Source: Ostrinia nubilalis (lineage: Eukaryota > Arthropoda > Insecta > Lepidoptera > Crambidae). Taken from it: a stretch of 64,000 nt of DNA. The stretch spans positions 7,351,001-7,415,000 of the forward strand of contig NC_087100.1 of the NCBI RefSeq assembly GCF_963855985.1, given 5' to 3'. Positions 1 to 8,867 of the stretch are shown here, one piece after another. Every line of letters begins with the position of its first letter. Positions within the stretch are counted from its first letter, which is position 1. The translations under genes and the position numbers were made by a program. The notes below the pieces were generated by a model. It saw nothing but the letters and a program-made list of their open reading frames with translations, searched no databases and was not told the DNA's origin.

Positions 1-55
1 TCAAACATCCATCATACTCACAAACTTTGACATTTATAATATTAGTAGGTAGGAC
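1..55 (+). repeat. Tail fragment of an abundant lepidopteran interspersed repeat
   Basis: The window opens inside a repeat whose end reads like the common moth/butterfly tail 'TTTATAATATTAGTAGG'. A related tail with a small difference lies near 49030-49046. Only the tail is present, cut by the window edge. The family assignment is from memory of such repeats. Confidence 0.5.
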
Positions 56-99
56 GCTAAAACTGCATAATTTTTAATTAATCATAATATTCAACACTT

Positions 100-212
100 G
101 CTCAGTGATTCAACAAGCGGCCGCCCGCGACTTCGCATGCGTGAAATCCGTTTTAAAATTTCGTAAAATTCTATTACCTATATCCTTCATATTATTTCAT
201 ATCCTTAAATAA
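100..212 (+). repeat. Head fragment of a 'GCGGCCGCCCGCGACTTCG' type repeat
   Basis: A short GC-rich motif near 116-138 followed by AT-rich DNA resembles the beginning of the interspersed repeat whose tail opens the window. The gypsy element is inserted just downstream, so this copy may be the original insertion target. The exact ends are not visible. Confidence 0.35.
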
Positions 213-216
213 ATAG

Positions 217-448
217 TGTAACGGCCCTCCAAACACTAGTATTGTATTATCTGTGCTCTGACGCTCGGATTCGCATTTGGCGGGCTTGAGTTTCGCGGGT
301 TCGCGCGCTCACCCGGCGCGCTCTTTTCAACGGCCGCCGCGCTTTGTGGTCCGCGAAACTCGACCTTATTGACCAGTCGCGCCCATCGCCTCGACGCGTG
401 CGAACGAGCTATCGTTTTTATGTTTATTAATGTAAATCCGCCATTACA
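217..448 (+). repeat. 5' LTR of the gypsy element
   Basis: This 232-bp direct repeat matches 5095-5326 base for base by eye. It is more GC-rich than the flanks, which fits a promoter-bearing LTR. It begins TG and ends CA as expected for integrase processing. Confidence 0.95.
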
Positions 449-449
449 A

Positions 450-461
450 TTGCGCCCAACG
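450..461 (+). promoter_or_regulatory. Primer binding site, tRNA-Lys-like
   Basis: TTGCGCCCAACG starts one base after the 5' LTR. Compared with the remembered insect tRNA-Lys(CTT) 3' end, whose complement is TGGCGCCCAACG, it differs at one position. tRNA identity is inferred from memory. Confidence 0.6.
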
Positions 462-560
462 AGTGGCCTCGCGTTCTAAGTTCGAGAACGTTCGAGAGAA
501 ACCACAAGTACCGCGACCCCAGTGAGTCGTGTTGATTGAAAATTGTGTTGAAGTGAGAAA

Positions 561-3500
561 ATGCCACCGAAGACACGCCGAGGCACGGCCAAAGATAGCC
601 AAGAAGAGGAGAGATATTATTCCAGCGATGACGAAAACGACGATGCGACTGTGAACGCGGGGCCCGGCGCCGCCATACCCGCCCGCGAAGCTTCGGCGAC
701 GACGCCGACTACTACCAGCCGCAACGACGTCATCGGGATCACAGAGGACCAGTTGGCGAGACTGATCACCAATGTCATCAGAGGTTTACCGACTCCGACC
801 CCGGCCGGCGACCTACACGGGCCGCCGCCGGCGACTCCGACCCGAGTTACCGACCCCGCGGCAGCGACCGCGACCGCGCCGCAAGGCGGCAACTTCACAC
901 GGTGCACCGCACGCTTCGACGGTGCCACCCGGAGCGCCGAAGTACTAGAGGCGTTCATCGAGAACATCGTCGTGTACAAAGAGTGCGCCGCAGTGAGTGA
1001 CGAACACGCACTGCGCGGCCTCGCCATGTTGCTGACCGGAGACGCCGCCGTGTGGTGGCAGGGCGTACGGACCACCGTGACGACCTGGGACGACGCGATA
1101 CGCCGGCTACGCTTCATGTACGGCGCCCCTCGTCCCGCCTACCGCGTGTTCCGGGACATTTTCGCCTCGGAACAAGGCGAAGAAAACGCCGATTCGTTTA
1201 TATCGCGAGTGCGCGCTAATCTCTCGAGATTACCATACAAACTGGATGACGAAGTGCAAGTTGACATCGTGTACGGCCTACTTAATAATGACATTAAAAA
1301 ATTAGTGCCGCGTAACAATATTGTTAACCTTGATTGTTTACTCGCGCAGGCGAGGTGTGTTGAAGATATTTCGCGTGAATCCAATACCACGATACATGTT
1401 AACCCATCCCGTGCTCAGTCTAGTTATGTTGACAACAATCATAATAGCACGGCCTCTTCTAGTACGAACACAGCGAAACCTATACGTAATCGTCCACGTT
1501 GTAATGTTTGTAAGCGTTTTGGGCACGTCACCGATGAATGTAGATCGAAACCTACACCTGCTAAAGCGAATGTTTCACCACCTGTTCCTAATAACCGACC
1601 GGCAGGTAAGTTGTATTGTTATGGATGCGGTCAGGAAGGTACAGTGCGCTCTAAATGTACCACTTGTGCGAATAAAAGTGCAAGTGTGAGTAGGGAAAGT
1701 AACAAAGTTGACTTTCAGAATGTTATTGTTGACAACACGCGCGCCGCGCGCCCACTGGTTAACATCACGGTGGCCGGCCGCGCGGGTGTCGCGATGCTGG
1801 ATACCGGCGCTACTCACTCCGTGGCTAGCCCTGGACTGTACGCGATCCTTCTGGAGAATGGTGTTAAATTTCACGCCGCACGTCACACAGTAGGACTCGC
1901 CGATGGAACCTCGCAGGTACGAGATGTTTTGATTTGTAATACCGCCGTTGTGCTGGCTGGACGCAGCATACCTACCACTTTCTACGTGATACTTGGGGCT
2001 GAGAATCGTACCCTCCTCGGTCATGATTTTATAGTGCGCGCTGACGTCATGTTAGATATACCACAACGTAGCTGGAGTTTTTCCGATTTACCTGAACAGA
2101 AGTTTTCTTTTGTAGATACTTACGACCTGCTGACACCAGCGCCCCCGCCGACCGCCGACGCCGCAGAGCTGACGCGCCTCGATGCCGCGGCCCTGACGCT
2201 GAGAGATGACGAGGGTTGTAAGCTGTCACCTGTTCAGCGAAGACAATTGAACGAGCTGCTAGCGCGCCGCGCCGACCGGTTCGCCGAGGTTGGCCCACCT
2301 ACCAGCTACGCTACGCACCGGATCCGGGTCGATGAGAGGCAAGAACCTATCGCCTCACCGCCCTACCGCTTGTCACAAGGCAAGAAGGAGATCCTGGAAG
2401 AAGAGCTTCAGAAGATGCTGCAGGCTGATATTATTGAAGAGTGTGAGTCCCCCTGGGCTTCGAACGTGGTTCTTGTCAACAAGAAAGATGGTGGAGTACG
2501 CTTGTGCGTAGATTACCGCAAGCTGAACGCCGTGACAGAGCCCGACCGGTACCCGCTGCCCAGGGTTGAGGACGTTCTTCATGCAGCCAAGACCACCAGC
2601 TTCATGACAACGCTAGATCTTCAATCTGGCTATTTTCAAGTGGCCGTCGCTGATGAGAGCCGTGACGTCACCGCCTTCGTTACGCCGTCCGGTACCTACC
2701 GTTTCAAGAGGATGCCGATGGGACTTCGCAACTCTGGCGCCACGTTCCAGCGACTGATCGACAGATTCAAAACGAACCTGTTCGTTAACGGAGATAATGC
2801 TGAGCCAAAGGACAGAGGAGGAGGCACCGCTGCTCTGCAGAAAAGGAGGCCTGTAAACGTCCTAGCGTATCTCGACGATATAATAATATTATCAGAATCG
2901 TTCCTTGGACACCTAGAAGACCTTGAAGCAGTACTCGACAGGTTAGAGAAGTTCAACTTGCGCGTAAACAGGAAGAAAAGCTGCTTCGCCCGAGACTCTG
3001 TCAAGTTCCTGGGCCATATCATCGTGCCTGGAGGCCTACGGGCCGACCCGGAGAAGACATCAGCGATCGCAGACATGCCTGCCCCGAAGAATGAAAGACA
3101 GCTGAAGGGTTTCCTGGCCACATCCAGCTGGTTCCGGCGGTTTATACCAGGCTACGCTGCTGTTGCTAAGCCGCTGACTGACCTCCTCAAGAAGAACAGC
3201 ACCTGGGTGTGGAACGAAGAACAGCAAGCTGCATTCAACAAGATCAAGGAGCTCCTCGTCACCGCGCCGATACTGCGCCAGGCGGACGAGACGAAGCCTT
3301 TTACCCTGAGGACGGATAGCAGCGGATACTGCCTCGGAGCCGCTCTGATGCAGGGGGAGGGCCCCGACGAGAGGCCCGTAGAATACGCCAGCCGTCTCCT
3401 AGGACCTGCAGAACGAAACTACACGACCACCGAGCGAGAAGCCCTCGCCGTCGTCTGGGCGGTGACCAAATTTAGAGGCTACATCGAGGGATCGGAAGTC

Positions 3501-5084
3501 GTCGTGAAGACCGACCATCAACCCCTGCGCTGGTTGATGAGCTTAAAATCACCCAGCGGCCGCCTGGCGAGGTGGGCGCTGACGCTCCAGGCGTATAACT
3601 TGCATATCCAGTATACGCCCGGGAAGGTTAACGTCATAGCCGACGCACTGAGCCGCCCCGCCTGTTGCGAAGGAAACCCAGGTGGATGCGAAGTATGCTT
3701 GGTGACCGTCGACGTACCGCACAGGACACCAGCTGACGTGCGTGAAAACCAGCTGAAGGACCCCGAGCTGAAGAAGATAATCGAAGACCTGGAAGAGATC
3801 GACGATCCATTCAGGGGGAGGAACTGGTCGAACCGAGGATACCTGATATCCGACGGTATACTGTATAGATGCTTACCTGAGTCTGACGATGAAGATTGCA
3901 CGTGTCTCGTAGTTCCACAGCACGAGAGAGAGCAGATACTCGCCGAGTTACACGACGCTCCAACCGCAGGACACTTCGGCGTCGATCGCACTCTGGAACG
4001 CATCCGGAGCCGTTACTTCTGGCCAGGCATGAGAGCCTTTGTTACCGAGTACATCAAACGGTGCGTTGCATGTCAGCGTTACAAGGCAGACAACAGGAAG
4101 CCGGCCGGACTACTCCAGACCCCTGCTTCAACCCGGAGATTTGAAGTCGTCTCTGTGGACTTATTCGGACCCTTACCGAGGACCGCGAAGGGAAACCGCT
4201 GGATTTTGATAGTTGAAGACGTTTGCAGCCGTTGGGTTGAGCTCTTTGCCCTGGAGAGCGCCACTAGCGCCGAGTGTGCTGAGGTCCTCGTTGCAGAAGT
4301 GTTCCTGAGGTACGGAGTTCCCCGACGGATGATCAGCGACAACGGAGTGCAGTTCGTTGGTGAAGTAATGCAGCAGGCTTGTCATGTGATGGGTATCAAA
4401 CAGTCGCTGACACCGCTGTACCACCCGGAAGCGAACCCCGTTGAACGCAAGAACCGCGACCTGAAGCCCCAACTGGCGATACTCGTAGGGAAGGACCACA
4501 CATCGTGGGATGCCCACCTTGCTGCCATCAGGTTCGCGATGAATTCCGCTGTAACGGCGAGTACTGGACATTCACCAGCTTACCTCACCTTCGGGAGAGA
4601 GCTGCGAGCCCCATCTGACGCGGTGGCCGATATGAAGGCCATCGCGGAGAGCGACAACTTCGTGGCGAGCATCACACCCTACCTGCGGAAGCTGTCCACC
4701 GCGCTGCTGGAGGCCCGCGACGTGCACGAGCGCGCGCAGGCCACCCAGAAGGCGTGCGCAGACGAAGGTAGGCGCGCACCCCCGGATTATAAGGTGAGTG
4801 ACCTTGTTTTGTTAAAGACCCAAGGGCCCAACGACGCCGCACCTGGCCAGACCGCCAAGTTCATACCCCGTAGGGATGGACCCTATCGCATTCGCGAGGT
4901 TGTTAGTCCTACGACTTACCTGCTGGAGGGGATTAGGAACGGCGAACTTATAGGTCGCTATCACGCATCCAACCTAAGCCCATTCATCGGTGACGTAGAG
5001 GCCCCTGTTAGGGAGAAGCGTAGGCGCGGACGCCCACGCAGGTATAGTCCTAGTCCGAACGCGAGGACGCTGTGTTCGAACTAG
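561..5084 (+). CDS. Gag-Pol polyprotein of a Ty3/gypsy retrotransposon
   Basis: One 1507-residue frame encodes everything. Gag spans roughly residues 100-370, with a WWQG motif near 165 typical of gypsy-type and Arc-like Gag. A CCHC knuckle starts at Cys314 and a degenerate second one at Cys353. The aspartic protease has DTGA at 414-417. Reverse transcriptase carries YLDD at 770-773, and RNase H has its first Asp at 919 (TDSSG). Integrase has an HHCC zinc region followed by D1200, D1260 and E1295, which fits the D,D-35-E spacing. A GPY/F-type module (DGPYRIREVV) lies near the C-terminus. No frameshift separates gag from pol. The ATG at 561 is chosen because it follows an AAA context and precedes all domains. 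The stop abuts the polypurine tract. Likely functional. Confidence 0.95.
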   Translation: MPPKTRRGTAKDSQEEERYYSSDDENDDATVNAGPGAAIPAREASATTPTTTSRNDVIGITEDQLARLITNVIRGLPTPTPAGDLHGPPPATPTRVTDPAAATATAPQGGNFTRCTARFDGATRSAEVLEAFIENIVVYKECAAVSDEHALRGLAMLLTGDAAVWWQGVRTTVTTWDDAIRRLRFMYGAPRPAYRVFRDIFASEQGEENADSFISRVRANLSRLPYKLDDEVQVDIVYGLLNNDIKKLVPRNNIVNLDCLLAQARCVEDISRESNTTIHVNPSRAQSSYVDNNHNSTASSSTNTAKPIRNRPRCNVCKRFGHVTDECRSKPTPAKANVSPPVPNNRPAGKLYCYGCGQEGTVRSKCTTCANKSASVSRESNKVDFQNVIVDNTRAARPLVNITVAGRAGVAMLDTGATHSVASPGLYAILLENGVKFHAARHTVGLADGTSQVRDVLICNTAVVLAGRSIPTTFYVILGAENRTLLGHDFIVRADVMLDIPQRSWSFSDLPEQKFSFVDTYDLLTPAPPPTADAAELTRLDAAALTLRDDEGCKLSPVQRRQLNELLARRADRFAEVGPPTSYATHRIRVDERQEPIASPPYRLSQGKKEILEEELQKMLQADIIEECESPWASNVVLVNKKDGGVRLCVDYRKLNAVTEPDRYPLPRVEDVLHAAKTTSFMTTLDLQSGYFQVAVADESRDVTAFVTPSGTYRFKRMPMGLRNSGATFQRLIDRFKTNLFVNGDNAEPKDRGGGTAALQKRRPVNVLAYLDDIIILSESFLGHLEDLEAVLDRLEKFNLRVNRKKSCFARDSVKFLGHIIVPGGLRADPEKTSAIADMPAPKNERQLKGFLATSSWFRRFIPGYAAVAKPLTDLLKKNSTWVWNEEQQAAFNKIKELLVTAPILRQADETKPFTLRTDSSGYCLGAALMQGEGPDERPVEYASRLLGPAERNYTTTEREALAVVWAVTKFRGYIEGSEVVVKTDHQPLRWLMSLKSPSGRLARWALTLQAYNLHIQYTPGKVNVIADALSRPACCEGNPGGCEVCLVTVDVPHRTPADVRENQLKDPELKKIIEDLEEIDDPFRGRNWSNRGYLISDGILYRCLPESDDEDCTCLVVPQHEREQILAELHDAPTAGHFGVDRTLERIRSRYFWPGMRAFVTEYIKRCVACQRYKADNRKPAGLLQTPASTRRFEVVSVDLFGPLPRTAKGNRWILIVEDVCSRWVELFALESATSAECAEVLVAEVFLRYGVPRRMISDNGVQFVGEVMQQACHVMGIKQSLTPLYHPEANPVERKNRDLKPQLAILVGKDHTSWDAHLAAIRFAMNSAVTASTGHSPAYLTFGRELRAPSDAVADMKAIAESDNFVASITPYLRKLSTALLEARDVHERAQATQKACADEGRRAPPDYKVSDLVLLKTQGPNDAAPGQTAKFIPRRDGPYRIREVVSPTTYLLEGIRNGELIGRYHASNLSPFIGDVEAPVREKRRRGRPRRYSPSPNARTLCSN

Positions 5085-5092
5085 AGGGGGAG
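5083..5092 (+). promoter_or_regulatory. Polypurine tract of the gypsy element
   Basis: AGAGGGGGAG overlaps the gag-pol stop codon and lies two bases before the 3' LTR. This is where plus-strand DNA synthesis is primed in LTR retroelements. Confidence 0.8.
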
Positions 5093-5094
5093 TA

Positions 5095-5326
5095 TGTAAC
5101 GGCCCTCCAAACACTAGTATTGTATTATCTGTGCTCTGACGCTCGGATTCGCATTTGGCGGGCTTGAGTTTCGCGGGTTCGCGCGCTCACCCGGCGCGCT
5201 CTTTTCAACGGCCGCCGCGCTTTGTGGTCCGCGAAACTCGACCTTATTGACCAGTCGCGCCCATCGCCTCGACGCGTGCGAACGAGCTATCGTTTTTATG
5301 TTTATTAATGTAAATCCGCCATTACA
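5095..5326 (+). repeat. 3' LTR of the gypsy element
   Basis: It is a direct copy of 217-448 with no visible difference. It is followed immediately by ATAG, the second copy of the target duplication. Confidence 0.95.
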
Positions 5327-5330
5327 ATAG

Positions 5331-5550
5331 TTAAATAAAATCCGTTCTTGGCAGATGTCTACACTCTCAATTTTAAGTTTGTAGGTGTCAGTATCGGCAC
5401 CAACACCTTATTTTTTTCGTTATCAAAATGGTAATTATTATTTAACAAACGGTTAGGTATTCAGTTTGGCAATTTGGCATTCAGTCAGGTACTTCAGTAT
5501 TTAAAAAAAATATTTTATACAAATAATATATGGCTTTTAAATCATGTTTG
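5331..5550. other. AT-rich flank, nothing recognised
   Basis: This is plain AT-rich DNA between the gypsy element and the G-run repeat cluster. No coding signal or element end is visible. Confidence 0.6.
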
Positions 5551-5680
5551 CCAGGGGGGACAACAGTCCTCAAATCATTGATTAAAAATCTAGTCCTGTT
5601 GTCTCCCCTAGCCAGGGGGGACAACAGGATTTCGAAATCCTGTTGGCTCCCCCAGGGGGGCCAACCAGGGGGGACAACAG
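5551..5680. repeat. Cluster of three CCAGGGGGGACAACAG motifs with palindromes
   Basis: The 16-bp motif CCAGGGGGGACAACAG occurs exactly at 5551-5566, 5612-5627 and 5665-5680. An inverted version, CCTGTTGTCTCCCCT at 5595-5609, pairs with the second copy with one mismatch. A perfect 22-bp palindrome spans 5623-5644. The open frame across the cluster (5530-5718) is a by-product of the repeated motif and is not called as a gene. Confidence 0.75.
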
Positions 5681-5889
5681 GACTGCACCCTAATTTTATG
5701 CATGATCTCTTTCAATAATTGCTTGGGATATTCAGGAATCATTAATTGAGATATAATAACCTCGGTTCAGGCTAACTTCTCAATCGCCAGTTTACTTGAT
5801 GAATAGATACGTGTAGAGTAGTTTTGACGTTAGATTGATGCATCATGGGCTCACGTAGAGATGAGACGTATTTACTAGAACAGATCCAC

Positions 5890-6443
5890 ACACTAGGTAT
5901 TTTACAGTACTAGGCGGCACCTATTCCAATTTTTTAAATACTTGATCCACCTAGTATTTTATAAATTACACAATTTCCGACCCTACCGTCAAAGTAATAG
6001 AGGTTATTATTGCGTAATCCGTAGTCGTGTATTACGCGCACCTAGTATTTCTCGCTAAGCTTATGTGCGAACGTAGAGATTCACTCCGTCTCTTTCTGAC
6101 CAAACAAATTTGAGCGCGACGAAGCAAACGCACACAAACGTAGTCAAACCATATTCATGTAAATAAGAAAAAATATGTAAATATTTTTATGAAATGATAT
6201 CTTTTAAATACGCCAACTTTTAAGTTGACAGTCCTAAGCCTGTTGAAGTATGAAGGGAGGAATTATTATTCAATTTCAAATTGCATTATTCATACTATGG
6301 TTGTATCTTTTCAAAGAAAATTGTATTTTAAAGTCATATTACGTGGATTGCTAAATTACTACGTACTAGGTGGAACAGGTATTTGGATCGAGTATTAATA
6401 AATACTAGGAATAGGTGCACCTAGTATCTAATTTACCTAGTAT
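5890..6443. mobile_element. Probable MITE with imperfect terminal inverted repeats
   Basis: The left end, containing ACTAGG, GGCGGCACC and TATTCC at 5890-5927, is mirrored by GGAATAGGTGCACCTAGTA with following bases at 6408-6443. A second inverted pair lies further in: TACTTGATCCACCTAGTA near 5938 against TACTAGGTGGAACAGGTA near 6364. The interior has no coding frame. The repeats are diverged, so the element is old, and I found no convincing target duplication. Confidence 0.45.
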
Positions 6444-6450
6444 AACCCAT

Positions 6451-6620
6451 CTCTAGGCTCACGCACAGGGGTTACTTTTGTCACTGTGACAAGTATATTT
6501 ATCTTTCTCTTTTACACTTTTATAAAGACAAAAAGAGAGACAACCTAGTACTTATTCTTATCTATTGAGAAACATACTGTCACGATGACAAAACTCACCC
6601 GTGCGCGCGAGCCCTAAAAG
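6451..6620. mobile_element. Small probable MITE
   Basis: TTTTGTCACTGTGACAAGTAT near 6476 is mirrored by ATACTGTCACGATGACAAAA near 6570. The similarity continues outward on both sides to CTAGGCTCACGCAC and GTGCGCGCGAGCCCTA. This gives about 45 bp of imperfect terminal repeat around a short AT-rich centre. No coding capacity. Confidence 0.45.
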
Positions 6621-6931
6621 TCCAATAAACAAAAAAAAACTACAGTCAAATATCGAAGCGGTACAGTTTAATTTTGCGATTGGTAGAAAAAAACTATAAA
6701 TGAAATAAATACAATAATTTTTTTTTTTTTGTTGACTCTACCTCCGAGATGTTAGAATCACCTGAACCCAAAGGATTTGTGGGTCTTAATCACGGACACC
6801 GGACCACCCAGGCGGGGGTAATGAGTCCCGCCGTCCAATTACAAGACATTACCAGGCCTGGCTCACTCCGCGCGGTACATTCGATAATTACCTACAGCGA
6901 AGCGCCCCGCCGGCGGGTATTATATCAGTCG
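6621..6931. other. T-run then GC-rich flank holding the BEL insertion site
   Basis: A run of T near 6718-6732 is followed by a GC-rich stretch ending CGGCGGGTATTATATCAGTCG. The last five bases are one copy of the BEL target duplication. If the BEL element is removed in thought, this GC-rich DNA joins the GC-rich DNA before the THAP exon at 13847. A TCAGT initiator-like motif then sits at the junction. A promoter role is inference. Confidence 0.3.
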
Positions 6932-7196
6932 TGTATGGTCTATTGCTAGCTATACACCTTTCTTGATTATGTTGATTATGAAGAGAATGATTCAAACTCC
7001 TTGTTGAATGTAGATATTTATTACTTGATTACGTATAAAGGTACAATAATTGATTAACGAGAGTCGCGGCCACTTGTTAGGCTGCTAAATCGAACACTAA
7101 ACTTAAAATAATGTAAAACATAAAATATAAAATTGGGTCAGCCGCGCATAGCAATATATTGCTGATGTTTGCAATTGTACGGTAACGCACCGTACA
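6932..7196 (-). repeat. 3' LTR of the BEL/Pao element
   Basis: It matches 13497-13761 base for base by eye. Read on the - strand it begins TGTACGGT-GCGTT-ACCGTACA, an 8-bp inverted stem at the LTR edge, and it ends CATACA. Confidence 0.93.
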
Positions 7197-7238
7197 TGTT
7201 CCGGGCCACCAGAGATGGAGGCGGGATGAAAGTAAAGT

Positions 7239-8867
7239 TTATGAAAATAGAGATGCACTACTAGTTGCTATGGGCGACGTAGACTTATTAACATTATGTA
7301 TCGTATTAACACTATGTATCTTGTTAGTCTTGTTCTTGTGGTCTTCGTCTTCACTTGAGTTGCTTCGAATGGATGAGAGGCGCACGGTAGTGCGCTCCTC
7401 CGGGGGCGCGACAGTCGCCGCGCGTCGCACTCGCCGCCACGCCAGCCACGCTGCCGTGATGACTGCGGCGCCGATGATGATGTATATTAGAGCGTATTGA
7501 TGTACATCGTGGTATGATACATCTGTGTTCAATACTGCTTGCTCTTTCAAATCTTTCAGACCTTTCTCAATGTCCGAAAGTTGTCTCTGACGTTCGTTAA
7601 TTGTGTCGTCTACGATAGATGTTATCGGGATCGATGCGTTGATGATATTGTTGATCGGACTGATGTCTTGTGTCTGGATATCGGCGTTTGTTTTGATAAC
7701 GTTGCGATCAAGGTTACAAGCGTGCACTGTAAATAGGTCGGACTTGACAATGCACCCGTGTGAAATGCTGACGAGGCCGGCTTGCTCCAGCTGTGGCGCG
7801 GTCACCTGATCCGCGCATATCACTCGTAACTGACACCTCTCACAACAAAAGTACAAGTACTTGTTTAATGTGTTTAATTCGACCCACTTATTGATGCAGG
7901 GGTGAACAACTGTTTTGCATTGTTTCTTATTGATGTCTAATTCACAAAGACTTTCTTCTTGCTTGAGGTGATATACAGGTTTCTTGAGTTGACATAAATA
8001 AGTCTGTTCTTGCTGATGACATGAGGAGATGTCTTCTTTTATCATCGTGATATAAGCATCTTTAGCCAAGTTGATGGCCAAGAATTCTGATATTGGGATC
8101 GTGTCTATCATCTTGCTATGATTTGTTGCAGTTGGTACGGGAATGAGATGAAATATTTCGAAGGAATCTCTGCCGACTAAAGGTACTTTTATCTCAAACA
8201 GTAGGTAATCTTCGCACATTCTGGCCTTGATATTCAATAAATGGTATATGTTTTGTAAACTAACATGTATATTATCTATGGGCAGAGTTAGTTCACTTGA
8301 GATCTGACTTGCTATGACACTTAGCTCGTTTCTAAGTTGTTCAGGTGATAAGAGATGGAAGTTGAATCTTCCATGATAAACGTCGGTGACCGTATTCAGC
8401 AGGGTTTCTTGCATATTTCGCAGTTCGTGTATCATGTTACTTGCAGCTACAGCGGTCAACGTCATGTAATTTGCTTGTGAAATGTTGAACACCTCTGAAT
8501 TAAGTATGTTCACGGCGTTTTCTATTTTAATTAGGTGTTTGTTTACTAATTTGTGTTGCTTATTGATGGCTTCCTCGCTTCTTTTCAGTAAATTATATTC
8601 GGCTTCGACGATAGAAGTTTGATTTCGCCACAGTGATGCCAAATGTTGTTCATTATCATGTATGAGAGTAATATCTTTCTGATACTGCTCGGCAAACTTC
8701 TCATCTAGGACTCCAAACAGTGTATTAGCCACTGAGCCCACTGCGTTGATTAGACCGCGTCGCCTGCGCGAGCGTGTGCGCGTGTGTTGCGTCATCAGTA
8801 TCGTATTATAGTGTTGCAGTTCGTCGTAGCTGTGACGTAGCTGCCATAGAATGACGTCACAATGCAC
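7239..8867 (-). pseudogene. env: Envelope-like class I fusion protein remnant of the BEL element
   Basis: The frame of about 540 residues has a basic furin-type run ending at residue 37 (RSRRRRG). A hydrophobic glycine-rich stretch follows at about 38-55. This layout is the fusion-peptide region of baculovirus F proteins and insect errantivirus Env. A long helical region comes next, then cysteine-rich sequence, a second heptad-like segment near 415-445, a membrane anchor at about 458-477 and a 65-residue tail. Only about 37 codons precede the cleavage site and no signal peptide is visible, so the receptor-binding N-terminal subunit is largely gone. The counted start is GTG, with no ATG upstream before a stop in this frame. 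The frame overlaps the end of the pol remnant by 11 bases, marking the deletion joint. Likely not functional as it stands. Confidence 0.8.

Larger units (their letters stand above)
217..5326 (+). mobile_element. Complete Ty3/gypsy LTR retrotransposon
   Basis: The element is bounded by two 232-bp LTRs starting TGTAAC and ending ATTACA. It is flanked by a 4-bp target duplication, ATAG, at 213-216 and 5327-5330. Inside are a tRNA-Lys-like primer binding site, one uninterrupted gag-pol frame and a purine tract directly before the 3' LTR. I see no difference between the two LTRs. Since both LTRs are copied from one template at integration, this means a recent insertion. All parts needed for autonomous mobility appear present, and there is no envelope gene. 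Confidence 0.95.

Noticed and set aside
617..1117. 166-codon - strand frame opposite gypsy Gag
   Set aside because: It mirrors a GC-rich coding strand and has no motif of its own.
5530..5718. 62-codon frame with repeated PGGTT
   Set aside because: The peptide repeat is produced by the repeated 16-bp DNA motif; no gene signal.
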